This document shows positions 15,785-23,182 of a stretch of 28,288 nucleotides of DNA, in pieces; positions within the stretch are counted from its first letter, which is position 1; each line of letters starts with the position of its first letter. The notes beneath the pieces are model-generated. The model did not search any database. It was not told where the DNA came from and saw only the letters and a program-made list of their open reading frames with translations. The DNA is taken from contig DHSD01000005.1 in the NCBI GenBank assembly GCA_002411365.1, forward strand, positions 48,820 through 77,107, written 5' to 3'. This stretch comes from Ruminococcaceae bacterium UBA5295 (GTDB lineage Bacteria > Bacillota > Clostridia > Oscillospirales > Acutalibacteraceae). Both the position numbers and the translations under genes were made by a program.

Positions 15785-17329
15785 CGCTTTTGCCGGAAGA
15801 ACAGCTTTTTTTGCTTTTGTACCAGGCTTGGCTTTATACGGGCAGTGGCTGAAGTCAAGTTTTACATCTTTGCCGAGTTTATAATACTGCCTTAGTTCAT
15901 ATTTATAAAACGGACTGAAAGAATTATAATAGCAGTATCGTGAGTCAAACGCTTTTTGGTCGAAGTTTACTGTCCCTGACCCGGCTGCAGAAACAGTTTT
16001 AACCTGTTCCTCAATTTTACAGTAAGAGTTGTAGTTTGTGGATAATGGAAAGAACATGTAAATTATAGAACAGAACGCAACAGCAGCGGCAGAGAGATGG
16101 ATATATGAGGCCGCACTGGAATCCCAGTTTTCCATCATACAGAGGGTGAGCAGAAGCGTAAGAAGTGCAAGTGGAAGAAGCGGCCTTCCATTGCTGCCAA
16201 CTGCCGCAGGTATGAGCTGCGAAGCAACTATGCTTATATAAAGTGCGGCAATAAAGCCTCCTTTGCGGTTTTTATGAAGTGGCATGAGAAACGCAATTGC
16301 AATGGCTATAGAGTATAATACCCAAAACACGAGCATGAGTGCTGTCCTGATTTTTGAATGTGAAATGCTGATGTTGAGCCTTGGGAAAGCGAGCACCTGC
16401 GAAATAGGAGCCATTACTGATCCAAAGGTAATGAAAAATTTTAGGAAAGATGCAAAGCGCCCATGCATGCTGCGTAAAAAGCAAAAAGCACATATGCCAA
16501 GCAGCGTAGCTATTGGCCAGAGGCCGTTGTTAAAGTCAGAAAAATAAATGGTAAGATGCCTGAAAAGCACATGAAGGAATCCGGAGTTGCCGTTGTACCC
16601 TGATTTGGCTAACCTGCGGTAAGCGCCGGGGCATGTGTAAGTAAAAACCGTGATTGCCGTGGAGACGGCTGTCAGCGACCAAAGGTATTTTGATGTCTTC
16701 TTTTCCTTGTGCAGAAGTATCATGGAGACAACGCAGAAAGCAAAAATCGCCGTTGCAGTCTGCTCATGCATAAGGCCAGAAATTGCCAAAAAAATTGGGC
16801 AGACAAATTTTAAAACTCGCGGCAGAGGCCTGTCCCTAAGTGTATTCCAAAATGGCAAAAGCCCTAAGAGGAAAAAGAAAAGTGGATAAAAATAATTACA
16901 TGAGCCGTCCATCCACATAAATGTATCTGCAAAAAGATGGTATGAAATCGGAATGAGGCCTGGGAAGAAGGCGCATACGCACGCGAGTGCAAAATCACGT
17001 TTCCATCTTTTTTCCTGGACTGTGAGTCTTCCTGTTACGCAGTAAAAAAGGGTAAGGGCAGTGCACTGTGTAACAATAGGGGTTAAAATTTTCCATATTG
17101 AAAGCCCTTTAATTAAAAGCAGTGACGCGAACACATTCGCCATGCGTGAGCCTGTGTATTCGTAATAATAAATATAATAATCCCATATTTTTTTGAGCGT
17201 GCCTCCATAAACAGTAAAAAGAAAGTCATCGCCCTGAGGGAAAGAATAACTGTATAGAAATAAAAACAGAATCAATGCCAGGATAAACGGAATATAAACA
17301 ACACACTTTTTGGCTTTTACACTATGCAT
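15773..17329 (-). CDS. Polytopic membrane protein, DUF6056-like (possible GT-C glycosyltransferase)
   Basis: This 518-residue protein has roughly ten to twelve hydrophobic helices. Features recalling DUF6056/GT-C-like proteins are an acidic pair in the first outer loop (FPQGDDFLFTVYGG), then YTGSRMANVFAS, WMDGSCNYFYPLFFF and the conserved GLMHEQTATA. A soluble C-terminal tail of about 100 residues follows the last helix. Such proteins probably transfer sugars from a polyprenyl carrier outside the membrane, but activity is not shown. ATG 17329 has an AAGAGG SD 7 bases upstream. It has its own promoter. No terminator is visible at its 3' end, where the next operon's promoter overlaps it, so readthrough into the T-box leader is possible. 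Confidence 0.75.
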   Translation of the reverse strand: MHSVKAKKCVVYIPFILALILFLFLYSYSFPQGDDFLFTVYGGTLKKIWDYYIYYYEYTGSRMANVFASLLLIKGLSIWKILTPIVTQCTALTLFYCVTGRLTVQEKRWKRDFALACVCAFFPGLIPISYHLFADTFMWMDGSCNYFYPLFFFLLGLLPFWNTLRDRPLPRVLKFVCPIFLAISGLMHEQTATAIFAFCVVSMILLHKEKKTSKYLWSLTAVSTAITVFTYTCPGAYRRLAKSGYNGNSGFLHVLFRHLTIYFSDFNNGLWPIATLLGICAFCFLRSMHGRFASFLKFFITFGSVMAPISQVLAFPRLNISISHSKIRTALMLVFWVLYSIAIAIAFLMPLHKNRKGGFIAALYISIVASQLIPAAVGSNGRPLLPLALLTLLLTLCMMENWDSSAASYIHLSAAAVAFCSIIYMFFPLSTNYNSYCKIEEQVKTVSAAGSGTVNFDQKAFDSRYCYYNSFSPFYKYELRQYYKLGKDVKLDFSHCPYKAKPGTKAKKAVLPAKALTK

Positions 17330-17633
17330 AAAAAACCTCTTCCCTGCGAAAAATTCCAGATCCGCTTATCTTTTACGGAACTGGTTAATAGATATGTAAG
17401 AATTTTAAATAATAATTAAAAATCTTCGTATATTCTACACATTCTGCCAACAAATGTAAAGAAAAACTTTTGTAATTTTCTTCAAAATTTTATAAAGGCT
17501 TCAGACTTTGCTATTATCTTTTATACTTATAAGAAGTTAAACGGAATTACTGCCCGCATAATTGCGTATGCACAGGCGCAAACTAAAAAGAGGCTTTTAA
17601 GCCGTTATTTTAATTTATTCGGAGGTGCTGGAT
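17330..17633. other. Divergent intergenic region
   Basis: About 300 AT-rich bases separate two divergent genes. They hold the minus-strand promoter at 17432-17460 and, near the plus-strand gene, two small inverted repeats (GCATA-ATTGCG-TATGC at 17557-17572 and GGCTTTTAAGCC at 17592-17603). I see no convincing SigA promoter for the DUF1540 gene, so a sporulation sigma factor is possible. No RNA gene is recognised. Confidence 0.5.
17432..17460 (-). promoter_or_regulatory. SigA-type promoter for the DUF6056-like gene
   Basis: On the minus strand there is a -35 box TTTACA (17460-17455), a 17-base spacer and a -10 box TAGAAT (17437-17432), about 100 bases upstream of the gene. Confidence 0.6.
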
Positions 17634-17960
17634 ATGACGGACCTTTCCTGCAGCGTATCTGGATGCGCGAACAACAGGTGCGAAAAATGCTGCCGGCCTG
17701 ACATCAAGGTAAGCGGCCCTGATTCCACGGAAACAAAACAGACTTACTGTGCAAATTTTCAGGATCGTGAAGAAGATGCCCCGCAGAATGCGGTGGACAG
17801 CTTTTCGCCCAACCCATCAATGGAAGTTCACTGCGACGTGGAAAACTGTGCGTACAACCGCAACAGAAATTGCAAAGCAGACCATATTGACATCAGCACA
17901 ACTCAGGTAAACGACGGTCAGACGAAAACCCAATGCGGCACATTCCGTACCGCAGAATGA
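17634..17960 (+). CDS. DUF1540 protein with two Cys-rich repeats
   Basis: This 108-residue protein has two copies of the DUF1540 Cys module. The first has CSVSGCANNRCEKCCRPDI followed by YCANF; the second has CDVENCAYNRNRNCKADHI followed by QCGTF. An acidic linker joins them. The cysteine spacing suggests metal binding, and DUF1540 proteins are common in spore-forming Clostridia, but their role is unknown. The frame reaches back to GTG 17625, which lies inside the SD GGAGGTG (17621-17627), so ATG 17634 is the start. It stands alone, convergent with clpB, and ends at a shared terminator. Confidence 0.88.
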   Translation: MTDLSCSVSGCANNRCEKCCRPDIKVSGPDSTETKQTYCANFQDREEDAPQNAVDSFSPNPSMEVHCDVENCAYNRNRNCKADHIDISTTQVNDGQTKTQCGTFRTAE

Positions 17961-17969
17961 GCGTATGAA

Positions 17970-18004
17970 AAAATCCCTGCTGCGTTTTGCACAGCAGGGA
18001 TTTT
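17970..18004. terminator. Bidirectional terminator between the DUF1540 gene and clpB
   Basis: AAAATCCCTGCTG (17970-17982) pairs perfectly with CAGCAGGGATTTT (17992-18004) around a 9-base loop, giving T-runs in both directions between convergent genes. Confidence 0.9.
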
Positions 18005-18019
18005 GCTTGGCGGGCTTTA

Positions 18020-20623
18020 TCAGTTTGCAAGAAGCAGCTTTTGCCCGTCATAGTCAATTTTCAGTGTTGATCTCGGTTTCAGACCGCCCTCGATAATTCG
18101 CCTTGCGATGAGTGTTTCAAGGTTGTCCTGTATAAACCGCTTAAGAGGGCGTGCGCCATATACAGGGTCGTAGCCGCTGGAGACTATAAAATCTTTTGCA
18201 GCATCGGTAAGCTGGATGTTGAGCCGTTTTTCATTCAGGCGGCGCTGCAAATCTTTAATCTGCAGGTCGACTATTTTGCTGGTTTCCGCGCGGCTGAGCG
18301 GGCGGAAGAAGATGATTTCGTCAAGTCTGTTGAGAAATTCCGGACGGAACTGGTGTTTAAGCAGCTCCCTTACTTTTGACTTTGCATCGCCGCTGATATT
18401 TCCGTTTGCGTCTATTCCTTCGAGAATCTCACCAGAGCCGAGGTTAGATGTCAGTATGATTATTGTGTTCTTAAAATCTATTGTACGGCCCTGCGAGTCG
18501 GTGATGCGCCCGTCGTCAAGCACCTGCAGCAGAATATTGAAAACATCAGGATGGGCTTTTTCAACTTCATCGAAAAGTACGACAGAATATGGGTGCCTGC
18601 GCACGGCCTCTGTAAGCTGGCCGCCTTGGTCATAGCCTACATATCCCGGAGGCGCCCCAATGAGGCGAGATACCGAAAACTTTTCCATGTATTCCGTCAT
18701 ATCTATACGCACCATGTTCTTTTCATCGTCGAAAAGTGCCTGGGCAAGTGCCTTGGCAAGTTCTGTTTTGCCGACACCTGTAGGCCCAAGGAAGAGGAAA
18801 GAGCCTATCGGTCTGTTTGGGTCCTGTATGCCGGCGCGGGAACGCAGGATAGCCTCCGAAACTTTTTTAACGGCTTCATCCTGGCCTATTACGCGTTTGT
18901 GGAGTATGCTTTCCAGATGGAGCAGCTTTTCGCGTTCGCTTTTCATAAGGCGTGCAACAGGAATCCCTGTCCATTTTGCCACTATTTTTGCTATTTCTTC
19001 TTCTGTGACACGGTCATGCAGCAGCGAATCCGAAGATGTCTGTGTTTTCTCAGCTATTTCCTCTTCTGTTTTCAGCTGCTTAGTTAGTGTGGGCAGCTTG
19101 CCGTATTTAAGCTCGGCTGCCTTGTTAAGGTCATAAGTGCGCTCGGCTTTTTCAATTTCGGCGTTTGTTTTTTCAATTTCCGAGCGCAGGTTGCGCACTT
19201 TGCTGATGGCATTTTTCTCGTTTTCCCATTTTGCTTTGCGCTCTTTAAACTGTGCGCGTTCATCAGCAAGCTCTTTCTGGATTTCTTTGAGGTGCTCTTG
19301 AGCCAGCGGGTCGCTGTCCCTTTTTAGCGCGGCTTCCTCTATCTCGTGCTGCATGATCTTGCGTGAGATTTCGTCAAGTTCAACAGGCATGGAGTCTATC
19401 TCAGTACGCACCATTGCGCATGCCTCATCAACAAGGTCTATTGCCTTGTCAGGAAGGAAACGGTCTGAAATGTAGCGGTTGCTGAGCACGGCAGCGGCAA
19501 TAAGTGCCTGATCCTGTATCTTGACGCCGTGGAATACTTCATACCGCTGCTTAAGGCCGCGCAGGATGGCAATGGTGTCTTCAACCGACGGCTCTTCTAC
19601 CATAACGGGCTGGAACCGGCGCGCCAGCGCAGCGTCCTTTTCAATGTATTTGCGGTACTCATTTAGCGTTGTTGCACCTATGCAGTGCAGTTCACCGCGC
19701 GCCAGCATAGGCTTTAGAAGGTTTCCGGCATCCATGCTGCCTTCGGTTTTGCCTGCGCCGACGATATTGTGCAGCTCGTCTATAAATAGTATAATGCGCC
19801 CGTTGCTCTTTTTGACTTCATTAAGCACTGCCTTAAAGCGTTCCTCAAATTCACCGCGGTATTTTGCGCCAGCTATGAGTGAGCCCATATCAAGCGAAAA
19901 AACTTTGTGGTCTTTAAGGCTGTTAGGAACATCACCGCGCACGATTCGCTCGGCAAGGCCTTCCGCTATGGCTGTCTTTCCAACGCCCGGCTCACCTATA
20001 AGGACAGGATTATTTTTAGTTTTGCGCGAGAGTATGAGGATTACGCTCCTTATCTCATCGTCACGTCCAATTACAGGGTCGAGCTTGTGGTTCTTTGCAA
20101 GCGCTACAAGGTCCTGGCCGTACTTTGAGAGAGCATCGTATGTCTCTTCAGGGCTGTCGCTTGTAACGCGCGTATTGCCGCGCACTGTTGAAAGTGCTGT
20201 AAGGAAACTGTGGCTTGTAATGCCAAAACGGCTGAAAATATCGCGCATTGCGGAGTCTGGCTTTTCAATCATGGCAAGCATAATGTGCTCGACTGAAACA
20301 TATTCGTCTTTCATCCGTTTTGCCTGGCTTTCGGCTTCCACAAGCACGGCGTCTACATCAGCCGAAATATATATTTTCCCGGGTTCACGTCCAGGGCCGG
20401 TCACGCTCGGCAGCTTTTTTACGGCCTGCTCCACAGTGTCAAGCACGCTTTTAGGGTCAATGCCCATTTTCTGCAGAAGTTGCGGAATAAGCCCGTTCTC
20501 CTGCTCAAGCAGGGCTTTTGCAAGATGTTCCTGCTCAATCTGCATGCAGTTGTTCTCAAGGGCGATGCTTTGCGCCTCTTCGAGCGCTTCAAGTGATTTA
20601 TGGGTAAAGTTTTGCATATCCAT
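18020..20623 (-). CDS. clpB: ATP-dependent protein disaggregase ClpB
   Basis: ClpB is the hexameric Hsp100 that threads aggregated proteins through its pore together with DnaK. The 867 residues match the usual length. In order there are the N-domain with two Clp repeats (about 1-150), AAA-1 with Walker A GEPGVGKT (210-217) and FIDELHNIVGAG, the coiled-coil M-domain (about 400-540, rich in Glu/Lys/Ala), and AAA-2 with GPTGVGKTELAKALA and LFDEVEKAHPDV. It ends with the C-terminal small domain. ATG 20623 has AAAGGAGG 7 bases upstream. It lies 29 bases after the RHH gene with no terminator, so both are driven by the promoter at 21355-21383. I see no CIRCE element, unlike many HrcA-controlled chaperone operons. 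Confidence 0.97.
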   Translation of the reverse strand: MDMQNFTHKSLEALEEAQSIALENNCMQIEQEHLAKALLEQENGLIPQLLQKMGIDPKSVLDTVEQAVKKLPSVTGPGREPGKIYISADVDAVLVEAESQAKRMKDEYVSVEHIMLAMIEKPDSAMRDIFSRFGITSHSFLTALSTVRGNTRVTSDSPEETYDALSKYGQDLVALAKNHKLDPVIGRDDEIRSVILILSRKTKNNPVLIGEPGVGKTAIAEGLAERIVRGDVPNSLKDHKVFSLDMGSLIAGAKYRGEFEERFKAVLNEVKKSNGRIILFIDELHNIVGAGKTEGSMDAGNLLKPMLARGELHCIGATTLNEYRKYIEKDAALARRFQPVMVEEPSVEDTIAILRGLKQRYEVFHGVKIQDQALIAAAVLSNRYISDRFLPDKAIDLVDEACAMVRTEIDSMPVELDEISRKIMQHEIEEAALKRDSDPLAQEHLKEIQKELADERAQFKERKAKWENEKNAISKVRNLRSEIEKTNAEIEKAERTYDLNKAAELKYGKLPTLTKQLKTEEEIAEKTQTSSDSLLHDRVTEEEIAKIVAKWTGIPVARLMKSEREKLLHLESILHKRVIGQDEAVKKVSEAILRSRAGIQDPNRPIGSFLFLGPTGVGKTELAKALAQALFDDEKNMVRIDMTEYMEKFSVSRLIGAPPGYVGYDQGGQLTEAVRRHPYSVVLFDEVEKAHPDVFNILLQVLDDGRITDSQGRTIDFKNTIIILTSNLGSGEILEGIDANGNISGDAKSKVRELLKHQFRPEFLNRLDEIIFFRPLSRAETSKIVDLQIKDLQRRLNEKRLNIQLTDAAKDFIVSSGYDPVYGARPLKRFIQDNLETLIARRIIEGGLKPRSTLKIDYDGQKLLLAN

Positions 20624-20652
20624 TGAAAAACCTCCTTTTGGGGTCTGAATTT

Positions 20653-21327
20653 TCAGAGAATTATTGCGTTTCTAAGATATTCGAGGTATCCTTCTTCTAT
20701 TTTGTGCTCTGCCTTTTTTAAGCTGCCTTCCGATTCTGAGGCGCCAAGATATTCTTTCAACGCAGAGTCAAATTCGTGAAGATAGCATAGAATTGCATGT
20801 GCTGCTTTTTCGCATGTGCGGTCATTTTCATTTTTCGGGCAGCGCAGGCGACGTGTGTAGCGCCCCGGCTCTGCCGAAGAAGGCACTTTTCTGCCGGCAA
20901 AATATGGCCCTATGAGCTGGTTTTCAAGCTTTTGCCAGAAACGGGAAAAGTCTTCTGAAACCTGTAGCAGGCTGCTGTTCTGTGTGCGGAAAGCTGCGCG
21001 CAGCCCGCCGATATATGGTTCATATTTTCTGTAAAGCTCCAGTGTATACCGCACTGTAGGCCGGTAGCGGTAGTGAATTGAGCTGCGTATCGTCACCATG
21101 CTGCTGCTTGGCTGTTCGCGTATTTTGAAGTTGTCAAATCCAGCCAGCATACTTTCCATGCAGGAAAAAATATCGTGTATCCTTGTTTCTGGGATGGGGC
21201 ATGAGAGATATTTTGCGAGAATTTGGTTGACGAGGCTGCTGCGGCTGACGCTGCGCTCGCATGCCAGCCTGTCGACGGCATCAACAACGTCGTCAAGCAA
21301 GACGAGACTGTAAACATTTTTTTCCAG
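20653..21327 (-). CDS. Ribbon-helix-helix protein upstream of clpB
   Basis: This 224-residue protein starts with a ribbon-helix-helix DNA-binding motif. A beta strand (NVYSLVLLDDVVDAVDRLA) is followed by the RHH helix pair around SVSRSSLVNQILAKYL (about residues 28-43). The remaining 175 residues show no family I recognise: Arg/Tyr-rich stretches (HYRYRPTVRYTLELYRKYEPYI), then WQKLENQLIGPYF and an Arg/Cys segment. The start appears to be CUG 21327, because GGAGGTGA (21340-21333) lies 8 bases upstream and homologous RHH proteins typically begin MEKNVYSL. The TTG at 21348 coincides with the predicted transcription start. As the first gene of an operon with clpB it is a candidate autoregulator. 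Confidence 0.78.
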   Translation of the reverse strand: MEKNVYSLVLLDDVVDAVDRLACERSVSRSSLVNQILAKYLSCPIPETRIHDIFSCMESMLAGFDNFKIREQPSSSMVTIRSSIHYRYRPTVRYTLELYRKYEPYIGGLRAAFRTQNSSLLQVSEDFSRFWQKLENQLIGPYFAGRKVPSSAEPGRYTRRLRCPKNENDRTCEKAAHAILCYLHEFDSALKEYLGASESEGSLKKAEHKIEEGYLEYLRNAIIL

Positions 21328-21354
21328 TGAACTCACCTCCGCTTTCAATAAACA

Positions 21355-21383
21355 AGTATACCTTATGATTAATAATATGTCAA
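21355..21383 (-). promoter_or_regulatory. Strong SigA-type promoter of the RHH-clpB operon
   Basis: On the minus strand there is a perfect -35 box TTGACA (21383-21378), a 17-base spacer and a -10 box TATACT (21360-21355). The predicted start is at about 21348, only about 20 bases before the CUG codon. No CIRCE (TTAGCACTC-N9-GAGTGCTAA) is seen around it. Confidence 0.85.
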
Positions 21384-21544
21384 CACAGTTATATAAATTT
21401 TAGTACGAGTTATTAAACAACTGCGCATATGCAAATTTTACATATTATATGCAGAAAAGCATAAAGAGCGTTTTTCCGCAAAGGCTCTGCGGCTTGCAGT
21501 TTTGGTCGCAATTTCTCAAAATCTAAAAATAAAATTGAAAATTC

Positions 21545-21553
21545 TGTTATAAT
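21545..21553 (+). promoter_or_regulatory. Extended -10 promoter for the HD-GYP gene
   Basis: TG-T-TATAAT (21545-21553) is a perfect extended -10 element. No good -35 box lies 17 bases upstream. Predicted transcription starts near 21560. Confidence 0.5.
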
Positions 21554-21618
21554 TAAAGGTAAATAAAGTACATATATAAAAATATGCAAAATTATTCTGA
21601 ATTATATGGACTTATTAT

Positions 21619-22845
21619 TTGAATTGTCCAGATAAGTGTCGTGATAATTTGCTTTTTAATGTAAACCAGCTTTTAATATCCCTTTCACGCACGCTCGATT
21701 TTGCGGAAAAAGATTTGCTGCCTAACCATATAAACCACGGTATGCGTGTAGCTTATATTTCTGCACGAATCGCTGAAAAAATAAATATGTCTGATAAAAA
21801 CAGGTTTGACCTGATTTCTTATGCTTTGCTGCACGACAACGGCGTTATGGCGTCAATGCGCAGATTGGATATATGCGGCAGGCAAACTACTTACAATGTG
21901 GAATCAGACCCGGTGCACTGCTTGGAAGGCGAGAAAAATCTCGCGCATTTTCCTTTTCTAAGTAGGCAAAAAAATATCATCTTATATCATCACGAGAAAT
22001 ATGACGGAAGCGGCCCATTTGGAATCACTGGCATAAATATACCGCTTTACTCACGCATTATAAGTTTGGCAGATTATATAGCAATCCGATATTCGGAAGG
22101 GAAAGGACCGGATGCTATTAAAAACAGCATCATGAAGGATGCGTGCAAGTTTGACCCAGACCTTTGTGAAGTGGTGTTTGGGTTCAGCAGGCATATTGAG
22201 TTTTGGCTGAACCAGAAAGACGAATTCGTTTATAAGGCCCTGATATCCATGCTTCCGCAGGTAAAGCGTGAGTTTAATTACCAGAAAATACATCAGATTT
22301 CACAGATATTCAGCCGCATAATCGATGCCAAATCTCCATTTACAGGTTCGCATTCAAGGGGAATAAGTGAGAAAACGGGATTTATCTGCCAGTTCTACGA
22401 ATTTGATGACGTGACTTACTGGAAAATGCGTATTGCCGCAGACCTGCATGACCTCGGTAAACTCGCAATCCCAAATTCTATTCTTGACAAGCCTTCTGGG
22501 CTTACCCGAAAGGAATTTCAGATAATACAGGCGCATCCGTTCTATACGCGCAGGATACTTGAAAAGATTGACGGCTTTGATGATATTACTGACTGGGCGG
22601 CAAACCACCATGAAAAGCTGGACGGCTCAGGCTATCCTTATGGGCTTGACAAAAACGATCTCGATTTTAACTCACGCATTCTTGCCTGTGTGGATATTTA
22701 CCAGGCCCTGACGGAAGACAGGCCTTATCGCAAGGGTATGTCGCATAAAGACGCCATTAAAATAATGAACAACATGGCGAGGGAAGGCCTTATTGAACCG
22801 TCAGTCACTGAAGATATGGACTCGATTTTCCGCGATAGCGACTGA
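21619..22845 (+). CDS. Double HD-GYP-type phosphodiesterase-like protein
   Basis: This protein of about 408 residues has two HD-type domains. The first (about 35-180) keeps HGMRVAYISARIAEK, LLHDNG, YHHEKYDGSGPFG and SLADYIA. The second (about 230-390) is canonical: HSRGISEKTG, ADLHDLGKLAIP, HPFYTRRIL, HHEKLDGSGYPYG and CVDIYQALTEDRPYR. HD-GYP domains hydrolyse cyclic di-GMP or related dinucleotides. No receiver, GGDEF or membrane segment is present. The start is uncertain. TTG 21619 has no clear SD, but a 12-codon ORF from ATG 21584 ends in a TGA overlapping it (TTGA). TTG 21649 is another option. A strong terminator follows. Confidence 0.85.
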   Translation: MNCPDKCRDNLLFNVNQLLISLSRTLDFAEKDLLPNHINHGMRVAYISARIAEKINMSDKNRFDLISYALLHDNGVMASMRRLDICGRQTTYNVESDPVHCLEGEKNLAHFPFLSRQKNIILYHHEKYDGSGPFGITGINIPLYSRIISLADYIAIRYSEGKGPDAIKNSIMKDACKFDPDLCEVVFGFSRHIEFWLNQKDEFVYKALISMLPQVKREFNYQKIHQISQIFSRIIDAKSPFTGSHSRGISEKTGFICQFYEFDDVTYWKMRIAADLHDLGKLAIPNSILDKPSGLTRKEFQIIQAHPFYTRRILEKIDGFDDITDWAANHHEKLDGSGYPYGLDKNDLDFNSRILACVDIYQALTEDRPYRKGMSHKDAIKIMNNMAREGLIEPSVTEDMDSIFRDSD

Positions 22846-22867
22846 ATATCTGTCAGAGATAGGCAAA

Positions 22868-22909
22868 AGAAAAGCCGCTGCAGGCCTGTAGACTTGCAGC
22901 GGCTTTTCT
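22868..22909. terminator. Bidirectional terminator after the HD-GYP gene
   Basis: AGAAAAGCCGCTGCA (22868-22882) pairs perfectly with TGCAGCGGCTTTTCT (22895-22909) around a 12-base loop, between convergent genes. It also serves the small minus-strand gene that stops at 22913. Confidence 0.9.
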
Positions 22910-22912
22910 CTG

Positions 22913-23116
22913 TTACAGCTTAAACTCTTCCGGGTCATGCTCTTTAAGCGCAGGAGGAGTGTGCGGCACACGTTTCAGCGGGTCATAGTGGAAGCTGCCA
23001 CATGGCCCGTCTTTCCGCCCAAACCGGCAGGCTCCGCCGGAAAATTCGGTGCAGTAGAGACAGTCAGGGTCGATTTCATTGCCGAAAAGTTTCTGGGCTT
23101 TTCTTTTATGGAACAT
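22913..23116 (-). CDS. Small four-cysteine protein of unknown function
   Basis: This 67-residue protein starts MFHKRKAQKLFG and has a CLYC pair followed by two further cysteines (C-x2-C-x7-C-x8-C), suggesting a zinc-ribbon-like metal site. The C-terminus is Pro/His/Glu-rich (VPHTPPALKEHDPEEFKL). The frame runs back to GTG 23125, but ATG 23116 sits 8 bases after GGGAG and is the better start. It lies 66 bases downstream of ylbJ on the same strand and may be cotranscribed. I do not recognise the family. The SD, fitted start, ordered cysteines and downstream terminator support it as a real gene. Confidence 0.75.
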   Translation of the reverse strand: MFHKRKAQKLFGNEIDPDCLYCTEFSGGACRFGRKDGPCGSFHYDPLKRVPHTPPALKEHDPEEFKL

Positions 23117-23182
23117 TATACTCACTCCCGGTAAAACGATTAATAAGGATTTATCGCCTTCCGGCTGAAATCAATTATATCA

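Noticed and set aside
19521..20648. Long plus-strand open frame of 375 codons antisense to clpB
   Set aside because: It lies entirely opposite clpB and beyond its start, is Ser/Arg-rich low-complexity, and shows no domain. Long antisense frames are common opposite GC-biased third positions.
21093..21317. ATG 21317 frame as the true product after the RHH SD
   Set aside because: That frame gives a 74-residue Ser/Ala-rich product without motifs, whereas the CUG frame gives a clear RHH domain.
21349..21420. CIRCE operator for clpB
   Set aside because: I looked for TTAGCACTC and GAGTGCTAA around the operon promoter and found neither.
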